Shown here piece after piece: positions 9,662 to 18,100 of a DNA stretch of 64,000 nucleotides. Under the pieces are notes generated by a model, which was not told the DNA's origin, did not search any database, and saw nothing but the letters and a program-made list of their open reading frames with translations. Position 1 is the stretch's first letter; every line of letters begins with the position of its first letter. Source of the stretch: JANMJD01 sp963828405 (lineage in GTDB: Bacteria > Actinomycetota > Acidimicrobiia > Acidimicrobiales > Ilumatobacteraceae); NCBI GenBank assembly GCA_963828405.1, contig CAWHEG010000031.1:3038001-3102000 (forward strand), in the 5' to 3' direction. Made by a program: the position numbers and the translations under genes.

Positions 9662-10840
9662 TCAGGCGACGAGCGGGACGACCTCTTCCATGAACCGGGC
9701 CATCTGCTCCTCGGCCTTGCGGTAGGGGTCGCCGATCAGGTGGGGGAAGATCGTCAGGTGCTCGATGCCGAGCAGCTCGCGGTAGTGCTGCACCCCCTCG
9801 GCCACCTCCTCGGCCGTCCCCACCAGGTACATCCGCTGCGCCGTCGACTCCTCCAGCGTGGGGATCAGACCGGCCTGCGCCGGGCGGCCGTCGAGCCCCA
9901 TGTACCCACGGCTCCAGCCGTACGGCCCGAGGAACTTCCAGAACTCGTCGTGGCCGGGCCGGGCGGTCCTCCAGGCCTCCTCGTGGGTGTCCTCCACCCG
10001 GGTGGTGACGACCAGCATCCGATTGGCGCCCGGGCCGAGCGTCTCACCCGGGTGGTGGGTGGCGTACCGCTCGGCGTACAGATCCCAGAATCGGCGGACG
10101 AAGCTCGGGTGCTGGTTCCAGAAGACCGCGCCGTGACCGACGACCGGGACGTACTCGAGGGTCGGCGGGCTGGTCACGGCCTGCCAGATCTCGTACGGGT
10201 ACAGCGGGCGGGGGATCAGGGTGAGGTCCTCCACGGTCGCCCCCCGGTCGGGGATGCCGGGCATCGGCAGGTCGTAGTGCCTGCCGTGGAACGAGAAGGT
10301 CGGCGACCCGAGGGCGCGCCGGACGACCTCCATCGCCTCCTCGAACACCTCGCGGTTGTGGTCGTCGGCCGCCCGGGCGTCGGGGTTGTCGTACGAGCCG
10401 ATCGACACGCCCTTCTCGTTGAGGTGGACGACCTCGCGGGGCACGGTGCCGCGCCCGACGCCGAGGATCCCCCGGCCGCCGGAGAGGTTGTGGAGCGTGG
10501 CGAAGTCCTCGGCCAGGCGGATCGGGTTCCACTGCGGGACGACGTTGAACATCGTGCCGAGGCGCAGCCGCTGCGTGCGGGCGGCGATCCAGGTGTTGAT
10601 CAGCAACCCGTTGGGGATCACCTCGTAGCCCTCGTACTGGAAGTGGTGCTCGGTCGTCCAGAACGAGTCGATCCCGGCCGCCTCTGCGGCGACGGCTGCG
10701 TCGACGTACTGGCGGGTCGCCTTCCAGCAGGCCTCCGCCGAGTAGCGGCGGTCCATCGGTGCGGGCGCCCCGGGGCCGGCGTCGTCCATCTCGACGCCTC
10801 CGAAGAGGAACGCCCCGACCTTCAGCGGTGCCAGTGCCAT
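9662..10840 (-). CDS. LLM-class flavin-dependent oxidoreductase
   Basis: Bacterial-luciferase-like TIM-barrel monooxygenase using reduced flavin. Family features: FWTTEHHFQYEGYEVIPNG (the TEHHF motif), TQRLRLGTMFNVVPQWNP, and NLSGGRGILGVGRGTVPRE. C-terminal VGTAEEVAEGVQHY is also standard. ATG 10840 preferred since GAGGAGG is eight bases upstream. It lies just upstream of the cytosine-deaminase-like gene, so the two may act in one heterocycle-degrading or salvage route. That link is inferred from position only. Confidence 0.87.
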   Translation of the reverse strand: MALAPLKVGAFLFGGVEMDDAGPGAPAPMDRRYSAEACWKATRQYVDAAVAAEAAGIDSFWTTEHHFQYEGYEVIPNGLLINTWIAARTQRLRLGTMFNVVPQWNPIRLAEDFATLHNLSGGRGILGVGRGTVPREVVHLNEKGVSIGSYDNPDARAADDHNREVFEEAMEVVRRALGSPTFSFHGRHYDLPMPGIPDRGATVEDLTLIPRPLYPYEIWQAVTSPPTLEYVPVVGHGAVFWNQHPSFVRRFWDLYAERYATHHPGETLGPGANRMLVVTTRVEDTHEEAWRTARPGHDEFWKFLGPYGWSRGYMGLDGRPAQAGLIPTLEESTAQRMYLVGTAEEVAEGVQHYRELLGIEHLTIFPHLIGDPYRKAEEQMARFMEEVVPLVA

Positions 10841-10924
10841 TCCCACGTCCTCCTCGAAGCTCCGACCCGAGCGTATCCGGGGGGCCGCAGGCGGGCCCTC
10901 AGCCTGGTTCGTCAGCCTGGTTCG

Positions 10925-12928
10925 TCAGCCTGGTTCGTCGAGCCGGCCGAGGGCGGTGATCGCCGCCAGCCAGGTCGCCGCCGAGGCGTCGGACGGCATC
11001 CGCCAGTCGCCCCGGGGGGAGAGGGCGACGGAGCCCACCTTGGGCCCGTCGGGCATCGACGAGCGCTTGAACTGCTGGGCGAAGAAGCGGCGGTGGAACA
11101 TCTCGAGCCAGCGCAGGATCGTGGCGTCGTCGTAGGCCGGGCCCGCCTCGTCGGCATCGGCGAAGGCCTGCCTGGCCAGGGCGAAGACCTTGGCCGGCGT
11201 GCTGCCGAAGCGCACGACGTGGTAGAGGAAGAAGTCGTGCAGGTCGTAGGGGCCGAGCGTGTCCTCGGTCCGCTGCTCCAGGCGCCCGTCCTTGAGCGGG
11301 AGCAGCTCGGGGGTGATCGGGGTGTCGACGATGTCGCGCAGGATCCGCGCCGCCTCGCCGTCGAACACCTCGTCGGCGGCCCAGGTGACGAGATGGCGCA
11401 CGAGGGTCTTGGGCACCCCGGCATTGACGTGGTACATCGACATGTGGTCGCCGTTGAACGTCATCCAGCCGAGTGCCGCCTCGGACAGGTCGCCGGTGCC
11501 GACGACGAAGCCGCCGCTGTCGTTGGCCACGTCCATCAGGATCTGGGTCCGCTCGCGCGCCTGGGCGTTCTCGTAGGTCACGTCGTGGTCGGACTCGTCG
11601 TGCCCGATGTCGGCGAAGTGCCCCCGGACCGCCCCGGCGATCGGGATCTCGCGCACCGTCGTGCCCAGCGCCCGCATCAGCCCGAGGGCGTTGCCGTACG
11701 TCCGATCGGTGGTCCCGAAGCCGGGCATGGTGATCGCCACGATCCCGCTGCGCGCCAACGACAGGCGGTCGAAGGCCCGCGCGGCGACGAGCAGGGCCAG
11801 CGTCGAGTCCAGCCCGCCCGAGATCCCGATCGTCACCGTCGTCGCCGCGGTGTGGCGTAACCGCCCGGCCAGTCCCGTCGACTGGATGGCGAAGATCTCC
11901 TCGCAGTTGCGGTTGCGCTGGGCAGTGTCGGACGGCACGAAGGGCCGCCGGGGGATCGGCCGGCGCAACGCGTCGGACCGACCCGGAGTGGCGGCGAGCG
12001 GCACCGCGACCGTACGCAGCAACGGGGCCGGGGCGTTGGAGAAGCTCGACGACATGTGCCGTTCGTGGCGCAGCCGGTCCAGGTCGATGTCGGCGGTGAT
12101 CGCCGCGCCCTCGAACTCGAAGCGATCGCTCTCGGCGAGGATCGATCCGTTCTCGGCGACGATCCGGTGGCCGCCGAAGACCAGGTCCATCGTCGATTCA
12201 CCGGGCCCGGACCCGGCATAGACGTAGGCGGCCAGGCAACGCGCCGCCTGCTGGCGGACGAGGTCGCGCCGGTAGTCGGCTTTGCCGAGCAGCTCGGGGC
12301 TGCCCGACGGGTTGACGATCACCGTCGCCCCGGCCAGGGCCAGCCGGCCGCTCGGGGGTTCGACGGCCCACAGGTCCTCGCAGATCTCGATGCCGACCAC
12401 GGCGCCGGGGCGGCCGGCGAGGGCGAAGAGCAGGTCGGTGCCGAACGGGATCCCCTCGATGGTCGGGGGCAGCGCCGCGCCGAGCGCCCGGACGAACCAG
12501 CGGTCCTCGTAGAACTCGGCCCGGTTGGGCAGGTACTGCTTGGGGACGATGCCGGCGATCACCCCGTCGGCGATCAACGCGGCGACGTTGTACACCCGGC
12601 CATCGGGCGACCTGAGCGGCAGGCCGACGACGGCGGCGACGCCGGGGAGGTCGGCGAGACGTCCGGCGAGGCGGCCGAGGGCGACCCACGAGGCGGTCAG
12701 CAGGACGTCGGAGAAGAACAGGTCGCCGGCGGTGTACCCGGTGAGGCCCAGCTCGGGGAACACGACCAGCCCGGCGCCGTCGGCGGCCGCCGCCCGGGCG
12801 GCCGTCTCGGTCGCCTCGGTGTTGAACCCGACGTCGCCGACGCGCAGCCCGGGGCTGACGGCGGCGACGCGGAGCATGCCGAGGGCCCGGTGGGACAGGT
12901 CGACGGCGGACTCGGCGGACTCGGTCAC
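10925..12928 (-). CDS. nadE: Glutamine-dependent NAD(+) synthase
   Basis: Final step of NAD synthesis: amidates nicotinic acid adenine dinucleotide with ammonia released from glutamine. N-terminal nitrilase domain (about 1-290) with the Glu in FPELGLTGYTAGDLFF, Lys in VPKQYLPN and Cys in EICEDLWAVEPP. C-terminal synthetase domain (about 335-660) with the P-loop ISGGLDSTLALLVA and VGTGDLSEAALGW. At 667 residues it is the long two-domain actinobacterial form. A triple repeat of TCAGCCTGGTTCG occurs at its stop codon (about 10900-10937). Confidence 0.95.
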   Translation of the reverse strand: MTESAESAVDLSHRALGMLRVAAVSPGLRVGDVGFNTEATETAARAAAADGAGLVVFPELGLTGYTAGDLFFSDVLLTASWVALGRLAGRLADLPGVAAVVGLPLRSPDGRVYNVAALIADGVIAGIVPKQYLPNRAEFYEDRWFVRALGAALPPTIEGIPFGTDLLFALAGRPGAVVGIEICEDLWAVEPPSGRLALAGATVIVNPSGSPELLGKADYRRDLVRQQAARCLAAYVYAGSGPGESTMDLVFGGHRIVAENGSILAESDRFEFEGAAITADIDLDRLRHERHMSSSFSNAPAPLLRTVAVPLAATPGRSDALRRPIPRRPFVPSDTAQRNRNCEEIFAIQSTGLAGRLRHTAATTVTIGISGGLDSTLALLVAARAFDRLSLARSGIVAITMPGFGTTDRTYGNALGLMRALGTTVREIPIAGAVRGHFADIGHDESDHDVTYENAQARERTQILMDVANDSGGFVVGTGDLSEAALGWMTFNGDHMSMYHVNAGVPKTLVRHLVTWAADEVFDGEAARILRDIVDTPITPELLPLKDGRLEQRTEDTLGPYDLHDFFLYHVVRFGSTPAKVFALARQAFADADEAGPAYDDATILRWLEMFHRRFFAQQFKRSSMPDGPKVGSVALSPRGDWRMPSDASAATWLAAITALGRLDEPG

Positions 12929-12979
12929 GGTTGGGAGGTTACGGCCTGGGCCGCCGCCCGAGCCATGAATCGGTTCGTT

Positions 12980-14563
12980 CTACAGTCCGGCGCACGATTC
13001 GGCGCCCGAGCGGGGGTCGGCGGCCCCGGCGAGCAGTCCGGACGGTTCGGCGACGATGCAGTGGGCGTGACCGAACTCGGCGTCGAACGCCGGTCGCAGG
13101 ACGGTCGTGTGCCCCATCGCGGCGAGCGCCGGCGCCCAGTCGGCGGGAGCGTTGCCCTCGACGGTGACGATCGGGCCGTCGCGGGCAGTCCACGTGTCGA
13201 ACCCGGTTTCGGGGCCCTGGAGCGCCCACCGGCCGGAGAAGACCGCCTCGGCCGGCGACTGGCCGTGGTGGAGCAGGCGGGCGATGAGCTGTAGCTGGAT
13301 CTGGGGTTGGGCGTCACCACCCATCGTGCCGATGGCCGCGGCGAAGCTGCCGTCCGGTCGCGTGACCATCGTCGGGCACAGCGTGTGGGGCGGTCGGCGC
13401 CCGGGGGCGATCTCGGCCGGATGGCCCTCGACGACCGAGAATCCCAGGCCCCGGTTGTGCAGGTTGATCCCCGTCGACGGCTCGACGAGCCACGAGCCGA
13501 AGTTGGCGGCATTCGACTGGATCAACGACACGGCCATCCGGTCGTCGTCGACGGCGCAGAGGTACGTGGTGTCGCCCGCCCGCCCGGGCGCCCAACGCCG
13601 GCTGGCCCGGGCGGGGTCGATCGCCGCCCGGCGCGGGCCGAGCCGCGACGGGGCGATGAGCGCGGCTCCGTCGGCGCCCTCGTGGAGGACGTCGGGGCGG
13701 TCGAATCCGGCCGCCGTGGCCGACTCGACGAGCAGGTGCGCCCAACGCGGGTCGTCGGTGTCGTCGGGCAGGTCGAGGCCCTCGGCGATCAGCGCCCCGG
13801 CCAGGGTGAGGTAGCCCTGCGAGTTGGGCGGCATGGTCCACAGGCGGTGTCCCCAGACGTCGGCACCGAGCGGAGCGACCCAGTCGGCTGCCGCCGTCGC
13901 CAGATCCCCGGGCGAGAACCAGCCGTCGCCCAGCTCGAGCAGTCCGGCGCCGAACGCCCCGCCGTAGAAGGCGTCACGGCCGCCGGCGGCGACGGCGCGC
14001 AGCGCGGCGCCCAACCGCTCGCGGCGCACGACGGCGCCGGGACGGACAGCCTGGGCGACGAGGTCGGGCATCGCGGCGCGACCCCGCTCGTCGAGCGTCG
14101 CCAGCACCGCGACCAGTTCGGCCGTCGCCGGGAACCCGCCCTCGGCGAGCCGGACGGCGGGGGTGAACAGCTCGTCGAGCCCGAGGTGCCCGAAACGGGC
14201 GTTGAGCGCGACCCAGCCGTCGACGCAGCCGGGCACGGTGACGACGCGGACGTCGTGGCGTAGCGGCATCTCGGTACGGCCCTCGGCGCGCAGCCGGGCG
14301 GCCGACGCCCCCGAGCCGGCCCGGCCCGAGGCGTTGAGGGCGTGCACGGCCGAGCCGTCGTGCACCAGGGCGAACAGGTCGCCGCCCATCCCGCACATGT
14401 GCGGGCCCGTCACCGCGATCGCCGCGTTGGTGGCGATCGCCGCGTCGACCGCATTGCCTCCCCTGGCCAGCGCCCACAGGCCGGCCTGGGTGGCGAGCCT
14501 GTCGGCGGCGCACACCATGCCACCCGGGGAACGGACGGTCGAGGAGGGGATCAGGGTGGGCAC
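12980..14563 (-). CDS. Gamma-glutamyltransferase family protein
   Basis: Ntn-hydrolase of the gamma-glutamyltranspeptidase family, which cleaves gamma-glutamyl or similar amides after self-processing. Motifs: the N-terminal GGNAVDAAIATNAAIAVTGPH, MCGMGGD, and the processing-site region GDTTYLCAVDDDRMAVSLIQ, where the Thr before Thr-Tyr is the expected nucleophile. PSTGINLHNRGLGFS and TMGGDAQPQIQLQL follow. No signal peptide is visible, so a cytoplasmic role is likely. 527 residues, normal length. Divergent from the membrane protein at 14600. Confidence 0.88.
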   Translation of the reverse strand: MPTLIPSSTVRSPGGMVCAADRLATQAGLWALARGGNAVDAAIATNAAIAVTGPHMCGMGGDLFALVHDGSAVHALNASGRAGSGASAARLRAEGRTEMPLRHDVRVVTVPGCVDGWVALNARFGHLGLDELFTPAVRLAEGGFPATAELVAVLATLDERGRAAMPDLVAQAVRPGAVVRRERLGAALRAVAAGGRDAFYGGAFGAGLLELGDGWFSPGDLATAAADWVAPLGADVWGHRLWTMPPNSQGYLTLAGALIAEGLDLPDDTDDPRWAHLLVESATAAGFDRPDVLHEGADGAALIAPSRLGPRRAAIDPARASRRWAPGRAGDTTYLCAVDDDRMAVSLIQSNAANFGSWLVEPSTGINLHNRGLGFSVVEGHPAEIAPGRRPPHTLCPTMVTRPDGSFAAAIGTMGGDAQPQIQLQLIARLLHHGQSPAEAVFSGRWALQGPETGFDTWTARDGPIVTVEGNAPADWAPALAAMGHTTVLRPAFDAEFGHAHCIVAEPSGLLAGAADPRSGAESCAGL

Positions 14564-14599
14564 GGCGCCACAGTACGGCCCGGGAGTACCGTCACCGGG

Positions 14600-15073
14600 G
14601 TGGAAGCGCCCGGCCGGTCCCCCTCGACTCCTGGCGCTGCGGCCCGCTGGGCCCGCGCCGTGGTCGGTGCGGCGACCGGCGCGGTCCTGCTGGCCACGTG
14701 CCTTCCCTGGGTGCGCACCGGCAACCGCCGTCGGACGAGCTACGCCCTGCTCGGCCTGGTCGATCGGCTGGACTTCGCCCCCGGGGGGCCGGCCGAGTGG
14801 GCCGTGCGTTGGTGGCCGGTGATGCCGATGCTCTGCGTCGTGGCGATGACCGCGGCGTGGTGGCCGCGTCAGCGGCTCGCCGGGACGACGGGGCTCGCCG
14901 TGGCCGCGTACGCCGGCGGGGTGTCCGTGGCGCTGCGCGGCGCGCCGGTCACGGTGCTCTGGGGCGCCCGCATGGTGCTGCCCCTCGCCGCGATCCTCGC
15001 AGTCGCCTCGATCGCCTGCCTGCTGCTCAGCGGTGGTCGACCCACTCGCCCCGCTGGGTCAGCACCTGCTTGA
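14600..15073 (+). CDS. Four-helix membrane protein of unknown function
   Basis: About 157 residues from GTG 14600. Four predicted membrane segments: AVVGAATGAVLLATCLPWV, VMPMLCVVAMTAAWW, TGLAVAAYAGGVSVAL and VLPLAAILAVASIACLLL. The LPWVRTG after the first helix is a common actinobacterial small-membrane-protein pattern. I recognise no functional family. Its last 47 bases overlap the end of the converging GDPD gene. An earlier ATG is in frame but lies inside the opposite gamma-glutamyltransferase gene. Confidence 0.6.
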   Translation: MEAPGRSPSTPGAAARWARAVVGAATGAVLLATCLPWVRTGNRRRTSYALLGLVDRLDFAPGGPAEWAVRWWPVMPMLCVVAMTAAWWPRQRLAGTTGLAVAAYAGGVSVALRGAPVTVLWGARMVLPLAAILAVASIACLLLSGGRPTRPAGSAPA

Positions 15074-15791
15074 GGATCGCCGGCCGGTCGGTCATCAGTC
15101 CGTCGACGCCCAGTTCCAACAGGCGGAACATCTCTTCGGGAGCGTCGATCGTCCATACATGGACGGCGATGCCAACGCGGTGGGCGAGATCGACCATCGG
15201 GCGGGTGACGATCCGCGCCGGCCCCTGGCCGACGGGCACCTGCGCCGCGTGGATGCCCTTCGGCGGCCTCCCGAGCCGCCAGCGGACCACCTCGAGCGGG
15301 CTCATCGAGCTGCACAGTCCCTGACCCAGTGCCCGGCGCAGGCGGACGAGCCGGGTGTGCGAGAAACCGCCGACGCACACCCGGTCGAGGGCCTGGTTGC
15401 GGCGCAGGCAGGCGATCAGCGGCTCGACGGCGGCGTCGGTCTTGCAGTCGATGTTGATCCGCACCGCGGGGAAGGCGTCGAGCAGGTCCTGCATCAGCGG
15501 GATCGGCTCGCGGCTGTCGACACGCGCCGTGGCGACATCGGCGTACGACATCTCGCTGATCCGCCCCGGTCGTCCGCAGGTGCGCGACAGGTCGTTGTCG
15601 TGGAAGGCCATCAGCACCCCGTCGGCCGTCGCCTGCACGTCGGTCTCGATGTAGCGGTAGCCGAGGCCCACCGCTCCGGCGAATGCGGGCATGGTGTTCT
15701 CCGGCCAGTCGCTGGCACCCCCCCGATGGGCGAACGGCAGCGGCCCGGGGTGATCGAGGAATGGGTGGCGGGCCGGGCCGTGGAGTCGCAT
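15027..15791 (-). CDS. Glycerophosphodiester phosphodiesterase family protein
   Basis: TIM-barrel enzyme hydrolysing glycerophosphodiesters to glycerol-3-phosphate and an alcohol. FAHRGGASDWPENTMPAF holds the catalytic HRG and the EN metal ligand pair; ETDVQATADGVLMAFHD holds the second metal motif and catalytic His. The C-terminal HVWTIDAPEEMFRLLELG and DGLMTDRP close the barrel. ATG 15791 gives a 254-residue cytoplasmic protein; the open frame extends upstream but that part is shadow sequence. Convergent with the membrane protein. Confidence 0.9.
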   Translation of the reverse strand: MRLHGPARHPFLDHPGPLPFAHRGGASDWPENTMPAFAGAVGLGYRYIETDVQATADGVLMAFHDNDLSRTCGRPGRISEMSYADVATARVDSREPIPLMQDLLDAFPAVRINIDCKTDAAVEPLIACLRRNQALDRVCVGGFSHTRLVRLRRALGQGLCSSMSPLEVVRWRLGRPPKGIHAAQVPVGQGPARIVTRPMVDLAHRVGIAVHVWTIDAPEEMFRLLELGVDGLMTDRPAILKQVLTQRGEWVDHR

Positions 15792-15983
15792 CTGCGCAGT
15801 ATGGACCACTGATCGGCCGGTCCATCGGCCCGGGCCGGCCGATCCTCCGGGCCCAGCCTTGTCCCGCCCGACGCGGCGACCGACGTCCCGCCGGCCCCGG
15901 ACCGTTCTTCGGAGCGCCACGCCGCCCGCGGCGCGGCGGTGCTCCGAGGTTCGCATCGGCGGCGCCGTCGCGGCGATGATCGC

Positions 15984-16955
15984 GCGATGACCCAGCGCAC
16001 TCCACCGGCCGGCCATCCCGACGTCCCGTTGCGCTGGGGGGTCCTCGGGGCCCGATCCGGCATCTACCGCAAGAGCCTGCTGCCGGCGATGCGCCATTCG
16101 ACCCGCCACTCGATCGTCGCCGAGGCAAGCCGCGACGACGCCGGTGACGAGGCCCCGTACGCCGAGCTGCTCCGGCGGGCCGACGTGGAGGCGGTGTACA
16201 TCCCCTTGCCCAACGTCGGCCACAAGCCGTGGATCCTGCGCGCCCTCGAGGCCGGCAAGCACGTGCTCTGCGAGAAGCCCCTGACCCTCGCGCCGGCCGA
16301 TACCGACGAGGTCTTCGCCGCTGCCGACGCCGCCGGACTGACGCTGCTCGAGGCCTACATGTGGCCCCACCACGCCCGGTCCCGGCGGACGATCGAGTTG
16401 TGCGCGGACGGATCGCTGGGGGAGCTGCGCAGCACCCGCTCGGTGTTCACGTTCCCCTTCGAGCGTCCCGACGACCACCGCCTCGACGACCGGGGGGCCG
16501 GAGCGCTGTTCGACGTCGGGATCTACTGCCTCGGCCCGGCGATGATCATCGCCGGGCGTTCACCGGTGGCCGCGGCGGCCGGGGCCGTGCGCAACGATGC
16601 GGGCGTCGACGTCTCGATGACCGGTTGGGTCGACTGGGGGGAGGGGTTCCACAGCACCTTCGAGGTCTCCTTCGATCAGCCGTCGCGCCGTACGCTCGAG
16701 GTCGCCGGGACCCGTGAGGCGCTGACCATCCCGGACTGGCATGCCCCGGGGCCGATCGGCGATGCCTGTCTGATGCGCCTCGACCGCGCCGGGATCACCA
16801 CGACCGAGGTCCTGGCCGGTTCGGACGCCTACGAGGGGATGGTCGACCAGTTCGCCGAGGTGGTCCGCGGCGAGGCGCCACCGGTCTTCGGGCCCACCGA
16901 GAGCTGCCGGCTGGCCGGGGTGATCGACCTGGTGCAGCGGGCGGCGATCAGCTGA
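15984..16955 (+). CDS. Gfo/Idh/MocA family NAD(P)-dependent oxidoreductase
   Basis: Sugar or inositol dehydrogenase-type enzyme. N-terminal Rossmann region begins WGVLGARSGIYRKSLLPAM, with the usual GxG loop altered to GAR, then YIPLPNVGHKPWILRALEAG and KHVLCEKPL, the conserved EKP motif. The C-terminal half has GAGALFDVGIYCLGP as in family substrate domains. ATG 15984 gives 323 residues. Substrate cannot be assigned. Convergent with the M23 peptidase, overlapping by eight bases. Confidence 0.87.
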   Translation, partial: AMTQRTPPAGHPDVPLRWGVLGARSGIYRKSLLPAMRHSTRHSIVAEASRDDAGDEAPYAELLRRADVEAVYIPLPNVGHKPWILRALEAGKHVLCEKPLTLAPADTDEVFAAADAAGLTLLEAYMWPHHARSRRTIELCADGSLGELRSTRSVFTFPFERPDDHRLDDRGAGALFDVGIYCLGPAMIIAGRSPVAAAAGAVRNDAGVDVSMTGWVDWGEGFHSTFEVSFDQPSRRTLEVAGTREALTIPDWHAPGPIGDACLMRLDRAGITTTEVLAGSDAYEGMVDQFAEVVRGEAPPVFGPTESCRLAGVIDLVQRAAIS

Positions 16956-18021
16956 CCGACAGCACGGCGACCCGGAGCTGGAAGGCGGTGGTCGCCACCA
17001 GGCAGATCCGCCCCTGGGTGCCCGGGGCGATGGTCACCGTCGACACCACCGGCGTGGCGGCGACCGTACCCTGCAGCGGGGTGCCGCCGTCGAGTCCGGC
17101 CTGCTGACCGCACGGCCAGACCGCGGCCCGGCCGTCGGCGTCACCGGTGATCGTGATCGCCAGGGTGACGGATCGGGCCGTGGCCGACAGGCCGGGGAAC
17201 CCGACGACGGTCACCCCCGTGGCATGGCCGGCGGGGATCCGGTTGGCCGAGTCGAACACGACGATGCCGGAGCCCGACGGTGAGCCCCGGGTCGATCCGG
17301 TCGTCACCGGGGCGACCGTTGTCGGGACCGTCGGGGCGACGGCGGGTGTGACGCCCTGCGGGGCTGCGACGGTGGCCGGGACGACCGTCGAGAACACCCC
17401 CTCCCGCGTTGCCGGGGCGAGGGCGACGGCGGGTGTCGTCGTCACGGACGGCGGTGGGGGAGGCCTGCGGACGCCGGCGTCGGACGGCGGGCCGCAACTC
17501 CCGACGGCGATCACGTACGGCGTCGGGTCGACGGCGTCGCCCCCGCCCGGGTGGACCTCGAAGTGGAGGTGGGGGATCGGCGCCGACCCCGTCATGCCGA
17601 CGTAGCCGATCACCTGGCCGGTCTGGACACGGGTTCCCACGGCGATGCCGGTGGCGAACGACTGGAGGTGGAGGTAGCTGTAGTAGGTGCCGTCGGCGAT
17701 CTTCAGGCGCAGGTAGTTACCGCCGGTGTTGGCCGGTGCGTCGGGCACGACCTTGGAGATCACCCCGTCGTCCACGGCGAGCAGCGGCACACCCGCTCGG
17801 GCGATGATGTCGACGCCGAGGTGCGTCCGCCCTCCCGGGCGCGCCGCGCCGAACGTGTTCGAGTAGGCGCACGGCCCGTCGACCGGACCCGTCCTCAGCG
17901 GAGCCGGCCCGCTCTGGGCCGCCCCGAGCGGGCCGCCTCCGGGAACGACGGCGACGGTGGCCGCGGCGAGGGCGAGGGCCAACGGGCCTCTCGGCACGAG
18001 CCTCCTCCGGGTTGCCCTCAT
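16948..18021 (-). CDS. Secreted M23-family metallopeptidase
   Basis: Peptidoglycan hydrolase-type LytM/M23 domain exported by a signal peptide (RRRLVPRGPLALALAAATVAVV). Metal motifs THLGVDI and HLHFEVHPGG (HxH) are both present at about residues 72 and 150. The long C-terminal part is Pro/Thr/Val-rich, then a beta-rich segment of unknown role. ATG 18021 is supported by a GGGGGAG site just upstream. Acts outside the cytoplasmic membrane. Confidence 0.88.
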   Translation of the reverse strand: MRATRRRLVPRGPLALALAAATVAVVPGGGPLGAAQSGPAPLRTGPVDGPCAYSNTFGAARPGGRTHLGVDIIARAGVPLLAVDDGVISKVVPDAPANTGGNYLRLKIADGTYYSYLHLQSFATGIAVGTRVQTGQVIGYVGMTGSAPIPHLHFEVHPGGGDAVDPTPYVIAVGSCGPPSDAGVRRPPPPPSVTTTPAVALAPATREGVFSTVVPATVAAPQGVTPAVAPTVPTTVAPVTTGSTRGSPSGSGIVVFDSANRIPAGHATGVTVVGFPGLSATARSVTLAITITGDADGRAAVWPCGQQAGLDGGTPLQGTVAATPVVSTVTIAPGTQGRICLVATTAFQLRVAVLSVS

Positions 18022-18100
18022 GGTCGTCTCCCCCTCAATCCCCGAATCTCGCTCCCAGTACGATATCAACCACTCATTGTGTCCGCCAGGCGGGTCGCCA

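Noticed and set aside
7682..11860. Long plus-strand frame of 1392 codons
   Set aside because: Reverse shadow of the ATPase, amidohydrolase, LLM and nadE genes; composition is Arg/Gly/Val-rich with no domain, and the real genes on the other strand have all their motifs.
14342..14599. Upstream extension of the membrane protein
   Set aside because: Lies inside the opposite gamma-glutamyltransferase gene and has no ribosome site; GTG 14600 is a better start.
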